Shown piece after piece: positions 12,434-23,200 of a stretch of 64,000 nucleotides of DNA. The position numbers and the translations under genes are program-made. The stretch spans positions 34,904,670-34,968,669 of the forward strand of contig NC_068344.1 of the NCBI RefSeq assembly GCF_014633365.1. The letters run 5' to 3'. Source of the stretch: Diospyros lotus. Lineage: Eukaryota > Streptophyta > Magnoliopsida > Ericales > Ebenaceae. The notes beneath the pieces are model-generated. The model had not been told where the DNA came from. It did no database searches and saw only the letters and a program-made list of their open reading frames with translations. The stretch's first letter is position 1. Each line of letters begins with the position of its first letter.

Positions 12434-12661
12434 TCATCGTGTGGATTCAAGAGGCTTTGGAGAAGGCATGGACTTGGATCTCTTGAACGCGGCAAGCGAG
12501 CTAGACCTGTGAAACCTGCACCTGAACGAGCCTTGATGAGTCGTCGGCGAACACAGGCAGTGGCCGCCGACGCCACCTTTCGGCGAACTCACCGCAGCAT
12601 CCGCCTTGCTCTTCTTCGGAGACGCCTCGGTAACACTGCTGATGTTTCCATTGGAGGCCAT
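12434..12661 (-). CDS. Small serine-rich protein-like protein
   Basis: Encodes 75 residues in one exon, starting MASNGN. The block HCLCSPTTHQGSFRCRFHR is the family signature, followed by a basic, Ser/Pro-rich tail (SSSLAAFKRSKSMPSPKP) typical of the better-known members of this plant family. Function is unknown. The start at 12661 is the first ATG of the frame, and the frame upstream to 12694 has no ATG. A TATA-like run lies about 110 bp upstream. The sequence shows GC-richer coding composition than its surroundings and no disabling changes, so it is probably a working gene. It shares only the C-x-CSPT motif with the 935-1132 protein, so the two represent different branches of the family. 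Confidence 0.8.
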   Translation of the reverse strand: MASNGNISSVTEASPKKSKADAAVSSPKGGVGGHCLCSPTTHQGSFRCRFHRSSSLAAFKRSKSMPSPKPLESTR

Positions 12662-12765
12662 CGCTCGATCGATCGATCTCTCTACGATCTCCAACGCAAT
12701 CTAGAAATTAACCCCTAATTAATTATCATAAACCTAGCTTGGCCTCTCTCGCTCGCTCGCGCTCT

Positions 12766-12778
12766 ATGTTATATATAT
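12766..12778 (-). promoter_or_regulatory. TATA-like box for the gene at 12434-12661
   Basis: On the minus strand catatatataac lies about 105-115 bp upstream of the ATG at 12661 and is followed by a pyrimidine/purine-rich leader. This is the right distance for a plant TATA box with a 70-80 nt leader. The neighbouring GT repeat makes it less certain. Confidence 0.4.
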
Positions 12779-13196
12779 GTGTGTGTGTGAAACGGCGATT
12801 TGAGTATCGAGATTTTATCCTGGAGCAGTACTGTGAGGTCAGGACTGGCAAAGGCAATCAAGTGGCACTGCTTCGCTCTCTATTCCTTTTGCGACTGTCC
12901 AACCATCCATGTCGGACTCTACACAAGGGCGCGACGTGAGTGGCTGCATGAAGAGATGAGGTTTCTCACGCGGCTTGCATGTACACGTGGCAGAACTTCA
13001 GTCTGAATCCATTGGGAATATAAATTTTTACGCCAATCAACGTCGTGTACTTCAGGGAGAGTTACTTTATCGCCATTAATGGGACGACATTTTAAATTTC
13101 GCACATGAATTTGGATTATTTGGATCGTGGGTCGGGTTGCGATTCGGATAGGGTTTGGACTTTTGGAAGCCTCAATATAACAATGGATTCTAATTG

Positions 13197-13905
13197 GTAT
13201 GGCATGTTTGATTGAACATATTTTTTTATTAAAATAGTTATTTTTATTTAAATTTTAATTTTTAAAATATTTGATTAATTAAATTTTTAAATAAATTAAA
13301 TTTTAATTTTTAATCATGTGATGACCTTTTTTCACTTTTGTTGAAAAATAAATTCTTGAAGGGAGGGGGGGGGGAGGAATAAATTTTCTAGTCAATTTGC
13401 ACTCTCACTCTCGATCGCTTCTTCATCATTTTGTTTTGATTTTTGACTTTTTCAAAGATTTAGAAGCAAATTTGGAGCGAGAAAGGGGCTGTAAGCGAAT
13501 AAGAGGTAAGGACGAACTGAGCAAGAGAGAGGGCAAACGAGTGAGTGAGAGAGAAAAACAGTGAGAGGTCAAAAGGTGAACGACGATGACGACAATGACA
13601 ATGGCAATGATAGTGGCAACCAGGGATGACAGCAATTGTGATTGAACTTTCTAGGTGTATGTATATTTGATTATTTTTTTTAATATTTTATATATATATA
13701 TATTTGATTTATTTTTTAAATATGTATATATTTGATTTATATATGCAATTAAACACTAAAAGTTAAAAAAATATAATAATTTCAAGTAAAAAATCAAGGC
13801 AATCAAACTAGTTTAATTGACATTTTTTTAAAATTTAATTATCCAAAAAATATTTTCTTTTTATGTAAATTCTATACTTATAATAAAACGCACCCTAATA
13901 ATAAA
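13197..13905. repeat. Possible MITE and GA-rich segment
   Basis: The ends ggcatgtttgattgaac and the complement of ataaaacgcaccctaat look like weak inverted repeats of a tourist- or hAT-like element. The interior is AT-rich with a GA-rich island at about 13380-13640. No target duplication was found, so the assignment is weak. Confidence 0.25.
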
Positions 13906-14626
13906 CAGAATCTAACTAATTCACTTTGACGAAGGGCTTTTTAGTTCTAGTTGAAAAGCAAGAAATAACTCAAATTTAATTTTTGGCTTAAATTAGGTCA
14001 GATTCGAAGAGTTAGGTATATTTGAAAATCTAACCCAAGACTATCAAAACAAGTACTAAGATGGCTCAAGTCCAAGCCAGATCCAGAGCTGATTCTCTCA
14101 GTTCAACCAAAAGATCAAATTCTATCATCCACATGATCTTATCTTGGTCTATATTTATCCTACAATTTGCTTATATCAAATTCTACAATTTGATTAGACA
14201 GTAGATTGAGTAGTGATCTATTTTTTTTTTTAAATTTGTATTATTATACCAATAAATTGGTTTAGGTTCACAGAAGGAATGGCGATTAATACTAATTTAT
14301 TTTAAAAAATAAAATCAAATTATATTAGAAAAAATTCAAGTTAGATCGACTCAATCATACTCGTTCGATGTAGTCCTTAGGTCTACTTAACTCTATCAAT
14401 GGCCATACCAGTTAAACATGTCAAATAAGTTGGCTCATTAGGCAAATTGTTTATTTAAAAAAAAAATTAAAACTAACATTTTAAATAGAAGAGTAATTAT
14501 TAATATGTCCCCTAGATTGATTTTTAAGCCCCTTTACGGTTGTAGATGCAACCTGCTTCTAGGCCCGTTCCTGTGCTAGGAACAGCCCAATACCTAGGTA
14601 ATGCAAGGTACTATATTTTCTCTTTT
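13906..14626. other. Intergenic, nothing recognised
   Basis: AT-rich DNA without credible reading frames or transposon ends. Confidence 0.4.
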
Positions 14627-15582
14627 GAAAATTCTATTTGCAACCACAACCATGTTTTTGTTTTTGTTTTTCGTAGTCATTGAAAATTTTGATTTTTTTT
14701 TGAGTGATGTGATAACTCTCTAGCTAAATTTTTTCAAAAATATCCTCACACCTCAAAAATACATCCACAAATAAAATCACAACAGATATATATATTCATA
14801 TATACACATAAACACATGCGCGCACACACATATATATATATATATTTACACACTTCACAACGCACATATACATATATATACGCACTTTGCGGCGGCCATG
14901 GCAGTCGGAGGTGCCAAGCTTCACAACCCACACATAGATATATACACACACGCACACGCGCACGTGCGCGCGCACACACACACATATAAAAAGCAAGCAG
15001 TGGCCATGACCGCCGAGCTTCAAGAATCACGCCCCCCCAAACCCCAGTGTTCGGGGGGCTTGAAGGCTCCCGAACTCCAGGGTTCGAGACCCTTAATGGC
15101 CTCTCGAACCCCAACGTTGGGGCGCATTGAAGGCCTTGAACATTGGGGTTCGGGAGCCTTCAAGCCCCCTGAACGTTAGGGTTTGGGGGGCGTGATTCTT
15201 GAAGCTTGATGGCCATGGTCGTTGCTTGCTTCCTATATATATATGTGTGTATATATATATTTATATTTGTATGCGGTGCATCTGTTAATGTATATACGTA
15301 TATATATGTGTGTATGTTTATGTATACATGTGTGTTATTTTACTGTTATATTTTTATTTATTTTTTTATTTTCACTTGCATCGGATATGATATTTTTTGT
15401 TGTATTGTTTTTATATTCGATTTTTTGTTGTATTGTCTTTATTTTAGAAGGGATGGGTGGCGGGTAATTGATTGAGGGAAAAAGTGGGTGTGAGGGTAAA
15501 AATGAGTTTTTAAAAGAGGGTATTTTAGATATATTAAAATATAACTGCGAAGAATAAAAATGTGGCTCCGAATAGAATTTTC
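14627..15582. mobile_element. Long inverted-repeat element (Mutator-like/foldback)
   Basis: The left terminus GAAAATTCTATTTGCAACCA is repeated in inverted form at the right end (aatagaattttc, with tgtggctccg next to it), and similarity of the arms continues past the first 100 bp (ctcacacctcaaaaatac against the complement of aaaagtgggtgtgagggt). The flanks tttctcttttg and tttcccttttg are a candidate 11-bp target duplication with one mismatch and small overlap with the termini. This would fit a Mutator-like non-autonomous element. No transposase. The centre contains TA/CA microsatellites and a GC-rich hairpin. Confidence 0.55.
14991..15232. repeat. GC-rich near-perfect hairpin
   Basis: The left arm aagcaagcagtggccatgac...cttcaagaatcacgcccc pairs with the right arm ggggcgtgattcttgaag...ggccatggtcgttgcttgctt. 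Inside them cccgaactccagggttcg pairs with the complement of cattggggttcgggag. The arms are about 110 bp with few mismatches and a centre near 15110. Transcription of either strand would give a long double-stranded RNA hairpin. Confidence 0.75.
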
Positions 15583-16990
15583 CTTTCCCTTTTGGCATGT
15601 TTAGTGACAATAATGCCCTTATTTGTACTAATTCGTAATTAATAAGAGTTATTACAAAAACTTTGATGGTCAGGGACTTGAACTTCACTAATCACTTATC
15701 AAAATAAGGCATTTTTTAAGTTTCCATTTATTGTTAATTTCATATAAAATTATTATTAATTTATGTATTAGGTGAATTTATGAATTAAGATTATTTATCA
15801 CACTTATTTGTGAGTATTAATATTTTTAAATTTAATTAAAATTAGAAATTTGAACGATATGAGAAATGTAAAAGGCATATAGTCACTAAAATTCAAGAAT
15901 TAATACATCCCAACAAAATTGAAACAATCTCATGAAGTATTAAAAACCACAAGACATGTAAAATTTAAAATTAAAAGTATATGTCGAACGCCCAACACAC
16001 TTCAATTCAAATATCTAAATTAAAACATTATCGAAAGTCTATTTCGTTAAATATGATGTTAGGCTAGTGACGGTAAAATAATTTATTAAATTTTAATTAA
16101 AGAAATGATCGATCAATTTTACATATTAATTTATTAAATTACAAAATTAAAACTGACTAACCAAACTCAATTTTTTCTAAACCCCAAACCTCCGACATAT
16201 CCCAAATAAACAAATCACATTTTGACAATTTAGATCAATTTGATTTTAACAAATTAAGCCATTTATACATTTTCTTTCTCCACACCTTAGTTGTTGTTAT
16301 ATCTACTAGTTGGAGCTTGCTATAGTGTACTTAATTCAAAATATAATTTGTTAGCTATTAATTACTCATTTAGGTAATATTTAAGATAGTATTATAATAT
16401 TTTTTGTATCATGATATGAAATCATCAAGACAAGATTGAGAAATATTCTAAAATTCTTATCAAATTATTTGTTAATTTTTTAGAATATACTAAAAAATAT
16501 ATACTTCGTTTTTTTTATATGTAAGATTTAAAATATGTTTATTTAGAAGGGGAGAGATAAATATATATGAAAAATATCAAATAAGAATTTACATGATTTT
16601 TTATTTAAAAATTATCAAATAAATTTAATAAACATAATAAAAAAATATTTTAAATATTTTTTTAATTTATATCTTAATTAAAAAACATTTCGATAATTGA
16701 TTAATTTGTGGGCTTCGTCCATCCAAATCCAATCCGACCTTATCATATGTTTGCATCTGACGTGGGCAATGACTAAATAGAAAGGGAAATGCCCATTGGC
16801 AGTGGCAAATTTGTGCCGCTGCCAGCTTGCACAGAACGATGACTTCGATTAAACTAAGAATAAAGCTAAATATGGTTAGATAATGATTAAACTTTAATAA
16901 ATACAAAAGTCATTATCTTTAGTTCTTAAACACGATGATTTATTATTAATTAATATAATTATCTTTTTTATAATTATAATCTCTTATGTT
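15583..16990. other. Intergenic upstream of the Rab5-like gene
   Basis: AT-rich DNA with no supported gene. The 79-codon minus frame at 16667-16906 has no recognisable features. Confidence 0.4.
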
Positions 16991-16995
16991 TCTCA

Positions 16996-17012
16996 ATATA
17001 TATATGAAAAAG
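16996..17012 (+). promoter_or_regulatory. TATA-like box of the Rab5-like gene
   Basis: caatatatatatgaaaa lies about 190 bp upstream of the ATG at 17195. The intervening sequence ends in a long pyrimidine-rich leader (ctctttttcttcttctctctgg), typical of plant 5' leaders. Candidate only. Confidence 0.35.
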
Positions 17013-17194
17013 AAAACCAAGGAGAAGAATCGGCTATGGGATGAGGGCAGAGACAAACCGACTTACCAGTCAAACACTACAAAACCTAACGTTCCTCTCA
17101 CTTCAAGTTAAGGCCGGGGTTTCATTTCAACGACAAACCTCTTTTTCTTCTTCTCTCTGGCGATCTCGCGAAATCTCTGTAAATAATTGATCGG

Positions 17195-20100
17195 ATGGCG
17201 GGGACAGGCAACAAGAACATTCAAGCCAAGCTGGTGGGTATGTCTTCCCTTTGGTTAATGCTTCACTTCTCCTTCATTTCGGTCGTCTACTTAGCTAATT
17301 CAATTCGCGTGCTAACTATTTGTCTTGGGCTTTGGTAATTGCGCTTCAGTTGAATTGAATTAGATCGTAACTTGTTTTGAATCGAATTGTTACCTGCCAT
17401 GATCGGACCAGGTTTTTTACTGTAGGATGGGACTTGTGGTGTATGACGGTAGCTAGAATCGTTGTTCTTGATCATGAATCATGATTTATTTTTCTATACG
17501 TTTATGAAGTTACTAATGTTGCTGGTCCTTGGAGTATGTCACACAGTTGTATGAGTTTGCCCCAGATTTGAAGAAGAAATTTACTTTTAAGGAATTAAGA
17601 GATCACATTAATGAAGGACGAAAGCCAGATGAAGAACATGACCTAAGGATATTAGTTACTGAAACGTTTTCTCTTCCCAGACTCCATTTGATCTTCTCTT
17701 GTTTCTATTCGTTCAGTTTAACGTCCATCAAGTTCACAATTTGGGGAAACGTATTAATCCTTGGAATGCTCTTGTTTCTATTGGTTGAGTTTGATGTCCA
17801 TCAAGTTCATAATTTGGGGAAAATTATTAATCCTTGGACCGCTTTCCGTTCCAAGACTCCATTTGATCTTCTCTTGCTTCTATCGATCGAGTTTAATGTC
17901 CAACTAGTTCACAATTTGGGGACATTAAAAAATTATGAGGCTGTGATTAATCATCTTAGGTTATTTACCAAAAAGATAAGATGACTGGCCAACCTACACC
18001 CAGTTGGGCTTTCAACCTTAAGGTCAAGCTGGCTTGCTTTCCTTAATACATGAAGGAAAGCCATGTAGACATTTTGGGGGAATGCTTTTCTGGCAATTAT
18101 TACAACCTTGGTTTTGAATGTGATTGATCAACTAATTCATAGCATGGATACTTAAAAATTTCTAACACTGTCAATCCTCTCCTAGGTGTTACTTGGAGAC
18201 ATGGGAACGGGGAAAACAAGTTTGGTTTTGAGATTTGTGAAAGGCCAGTTCTATGACAATCAGGTTTGCTCTGATTTTATCTTTAATCTGTTCTTCATTA
18301 TCGTGTTTCCATCATGTAAGAGTCAAGAGATGAGTATGACCTGCAGGAACCAACCATTGGAGCTGCCTTCTTCACCCAGGTTTTGTCACTAAATGAAGCT
18401 ACTATAAAATTTGATATATGGGATACAGCAGGACAAGAACGGTACCACAGCTTAGCTCCAATGTACTACCGTGGTGCAGCTGCAGCTGTTGTGGTGTATG
18501 ACATCACAAGCATGGTAGCTGCCAAACTTCTACTAAATTTTGTTTTCTGGTCTCTTTTAATGTTGGCATTGTATAGGATCCATTTGCTAGCAAAATGGGA
18601 GGAGACTGAACTTTATGCTTAGGATTATATGGGGTTTTCCTTTAGATGCATAGTAAGGTTAATCTTAGATATGATAAGATTTCAGAAACTAAGGCCCCCT
18701 CGTGCTTGTCAATATAAAAGGAAAATTTGTTTGGGGAAAAGAAAAAGAAAATCATGGGCTGGATATCCTGACCATAATAAGGAAGATGTATTCCATGCAA
18801 TCAATCATACATCACCAAATGTGTACTTGTGTGAATTTATATACAGCTTTAGTTAACTTTGTGTTTGTGTTTGTGTGCATGCGGATTTGCGTGTTTCTGC
18901 TCTAGCAGCTTGAAGTCTTCCTTATTTTTTTCCCCCTTGTCTTTTCTTCTTTGTCACAATTTAACTGTTGTTTATTTCTCAACGTTTGTTGAACTAAACT
19001 TCTTTTTTTAGGGCATAAGATGTTATACAGTGCTGGGAGTTCTGAGTACATCTAACAGTATTGTCATGGCTTACTGACAAAGTTCTTCTTCCTAATCCGG
19101 TTTGAATTAGGAAGCCACTAGCAAGAACAGAGAACAAAGAACAGAGAAGGATAATGAAGAAGAGAGGAAGAGAGTAAGAATAAGAGAGAAAGAGAGAGAA
19201 GATGGGAGAGATAAGAGATTAGAATTTCTCTTCAATATTTTGATAATCCATCCACGAGGGAATTGAGAAGCATATACAAGGCGCTAAAGGGGAAGATTCC
19301 CCTGCTGAGGTGGGCCCTACAACCCTCCATGGTTGTAACAACCTGCATCTACCCCTAACCTCTTGCACATGGCAGCTTATGGCTAGTAACTAACTAACCA
19401 TAACATCAATTACAGGAGTAAAAGTAAAAAAATTGAAAAATATTGTAACCCATGGTCCCTCTCGTGACAATTTTCCCCTTCTTTACCAATTTTTTGTCCT
19501 CAAGAAATGCTGAGGAGATTGGCAGACCTTGGAAATTGCTTGAGCTGGTTAGGTAGGTACTCCCAAGTACTGCTATCTACCGGGCTATGCTGCCATTGTA
19601 GCGCCCCTTTCTCGGATAATCCCGCTAGCATAAGACATCCGAAAGGAGGTCATCACAAAAATGATATAGAACAATATAACTTAACATCACAACTTCTAAC
19701 TTAGATATCATCATGGAAAGCCATAATATGAGTTTACATCATCCTGACACTATGACCCATACAAAATGAATACAAGAGCACTAATGGAATTAACAAAATA
19801 AAAATAAGAATCCCCTCTCAACATGCCCTTAGCAAAACTATTAACACGGACCTTTTTGTTGGGAACAGCTTTGTACACTACTAAACTTGGGCTCAAGCCG
19901 CACTAGATTCGCCCCCAACGATATCCTTACCCTTACCTGGAATGACAAAGATTAAACAAGGTGAGCCACGAGGCTCAGCAAGTATATAGGTGCAATAACG
20001 TAAGCAAGTATGGAGACATAAAAAGACCAAAGTAGAGTACCTCGATTCCATAGATACATACGTGAATCAATACATAAAATCATGATGCTCTTACTTGCCC

Positions 20101-20215
20101 ACACCATAACCATCATGCCTTTAAGACACCAATCCATGCTCATGCATTATTTATATAATGATAGAAATACATGCGCCATATTGGCCCTCTAGGGCTCCAC
20201 ATCCATGTCACTATA

Positions 20216-20246
<31 letters not shown>

Positions 20247-23200
20247 CAAAATTCATCAGCCACCCACAGTGGTGGGAGCATCACTTACCGGGTTTATGGC
20301 CGCCTCACCCGCGTTAGGCACTTAATGGGATATCCCATTACACACTTGTAGAACTTAGCTGTCCCGCCAGAATAATAATAAGAGGCGCAAAGATAATGGT
20401 AGTAATGCATCACACATGAGATTCCATGGACATGCTAACCAAGAACATTTCTTAACAACTTCCCAAACGTGATTATCATGCTTACTCCTGCAACTCAATT
20501 ATATTTTTATTTCATGAATCCCATGTATATACATATATATATCTTCAATCCCATCCTAGCATTTTAGAGGATTGAGTGATATCAGAGGAGCATTTAATAA
20601 CAACTTAGATCAACGATTATGCTTAATTTGGATTGAGGAAAGCCTTAATTGACTCAAATTGTAACCAAAGTATATGATATTATATATCAAATCAAAGTCC
20701 TCGAACACGAATCTCAATTTGGACTTCTACATCAAAAGTTATGGTCAAAACAGTACAAGGTGCGCAGTGCTGAAAGAAAGGGCTTAGTCGACTAATGGAA
20801 GGATTAATCAACAACAACAATAACAACATATCCAGCCTTTATCCCACTATGTGGGGTTGGCTACATGAATTCTAGACTTCCATGTATTTCTGTCTTTTGT
20901 CATATCTTTATTTAGGCTCATACACTTTATATCAAACTTTAATGTCTCTCTCAAAGTCTTCTTGGGTCTGCCTCTATCTCTTTTTTTGACTAATTGTTCC
21001 ATTTCATCAACTCTTCTCACAGGAGGGTCTCTTGGTTTTCTTTTCACATGACCAAACCATCTTAGTCTAGTCTCTCTCATCTTCTCCTCGATTGGCACTA
21101 CTCCTACCTTATTACGAATAACCTCATTTCTAATTTTATCTTTTCTTGTATGGCCGCACATCTATCTTAGCATCCTCATCTCCGCTACGCCCGTCTTTTG
21201 CTCATGCTGGTATTTGATTACCCAACATTCTGAGCCATACAACAAGATTGGTCTTATAGTTGTCCTATAGAATTTTTCTTTCAGTTTTAATGGGATTTTA
21301 CCATCACATAACACCCCTGACTAAGGAAATTTTTAGTCGACTAATGCTTAGTCGACTGGACCGAGGGCTGGTACAAAAATTTGAGAAAACAGGCCTCTGC
21401 TGAGTCTAACTAAACCCAAAGATTAGTCGACTCAACGCACACAAAAAGCACGAAAAAGACCCGAAACACCCCAAAACGATCACCACTAGCTTCCTAACCC
21501 ACAAATGCCATTCCTTGAAGTAAAAATGGGGTAAACAAACCCCAATGAAACACCAACAAGACCCAACTTCATGCCTACGAAAAGACCCACTAAGATACAA
21601 AAATGGAAACAACTGGACATTTTCATGGAAAAGATTACCATATTTACAATGGAAGCTTTTTGAAATGAAATGGAGAAGAAAGGAAGGAAATACTTGCACA
21701 ACCCATGAAAAGAAAGTGCAAGAGAATTTGCCTTAAATGGTGCAATTCCAAAGAGATGAAGAGAACCTCCAAAATCTGAAAATCTCCACTTGAAGCTCCA
21801 ACCAAGAGTAGAAAATTGAAGAAAATAGTAGAGAAAGAAATGAAGAGGAAGAAGAAGAGATGAGCGAGATGGAGAGCAAGAGAATTGGAGAGAGAGAAGA
21901 ATAAGAAAGATTGTAGAGGAAGCAAGTGAGAATGGCGAGGGAATGGGCTACCATCCAACTCCAACCACCCCCTTCTTTTTTTCTTCCCAGTTTGCCCTTT
22001 TACACAACACACACACACAAACACCACTTTTAAGCCCATTTTAGACCTTTTGCCCATTTTATTTATTTTCCCCATTTCTTTAATCAACCCATATTATTAT
22101 ATACATGGGCGTAAGCCCAAATCAAGAGTCCACTCATATTAGGCCCAAGCCCATTTAGTCCACCACTTTGGACTCTTCTACACATTTAAACTCCATTTAT
22201 ATGGGTTATCAATTTTAATTTTACTTACATTTATCATCCCACGAAATTATTATTTTCATTAATTGCCTCTTATCAACACATAAATTATTTCCAACAATTA
22301 ATTAAGGCAAAAACTCAAATGCCCGAAATAAATTACCAATAACGCCTAGATCCACTAATGGGTCGTTACGGCCATTTCACCAAGACCTAAATAAGATGAG
22401 CCCCTTGCTTGTATACCACCCTTCTCTCTAGTATGGCCTCAGGTTCCATCTTCTGGTTGACCTCTTTAGGAAGAATAGGCAGTGCAATGCTCACCGGTTG
22501 TATGTCCACTGACCTCTTTAAGAGGGAAACATGAAATACAAAGTGGATTTGCGATCCTTCTGGGAGCTGTAGACGATATGCTACCCTTCCCACCTTAGCC
22601 ATTATGGGAAATGGCCCATAATACTAGGGGCTGAGATTAGACACCTTCCCTTGAGTAATGGACCTTATATGAGGGTACCTTAGTCTCAAATACACCTCTT
22701 CCCCAAGTGCAAACTCTCTCTTACTTCTTCTTCTGTCAGGGAATTGTTTCATTATATTCTGAGCTGATGCCAAATCCTGCTTCAATTGTTGTAACACCTT
22801 CTTCCTCTGCTGTGGATAGTCTTTAGTTGTTGCCACATTAGTTCCTCCCCCCATAGCAGGTAGAACAGGTGGTTTGTACCCGAAGAGGGCATCAAATGAG
22901 GACATTTTGAGTGACGTGTGGTGGTTAGTGTTATACCACCATTGAGACAAAGATGACCACCTATGCCACCCTTTCGATTAGGGGTGTCAACGGTTCGGAT
23001 TTGTCCGGTTCTATAAAAATGCAGTAACCGAACCATTTTTAACGGTTCTGAAAAAATAAGAACTGTAACCGAACCATTAAATATATAAAACCAAACCATG
23101 ACCAATCCGTCGCATCGGACCGGTTTCGGTTCTATCCAATTAACATTTAGCTTCTAAACATTTTCGCAAAAAATGAAATTACAAACAAATTTGTTAATTA

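Larger units (their letters stand above)
19597..22370 (-). mobile_element. Solo LTR (family A) inserted in chromovirus pol
   Basis: Begins TGTAGCGCCCC, ends GGTCGTTACG, and is flanked by gccat on both sides (19592-19596 and 22371-22375). The ends are decayed TGTAACG...CGTTACA. It interrupts the chromodomain coding part of the older element. The minus strand carries a CT-rich leader (complement of about 21800-21960), so transcription would run on the minus strand. A (TA)n run is at about 20217-20246. Several agtcgacta motifs occur at 20785-21430. An RTE fragment is nested at 20809-21317. A second copy in the opposite orientation makes up the outer shell of 45305-51335. Confidence 0.85.

Noticed and set aside
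15206..15475. Hydrophobic Tyr/Ile-rich ORFs
   Set aside because: Translations of TA/TG microsatellite DNA in the inverted-repeat element.
20847..21161. Host zinc-finger-like gene (MCGHTRKDK...)
   Set aside because: It is the conserved C-terminus of an RTE LINE, with TTG tail, and has a second copy at 25250-26033.
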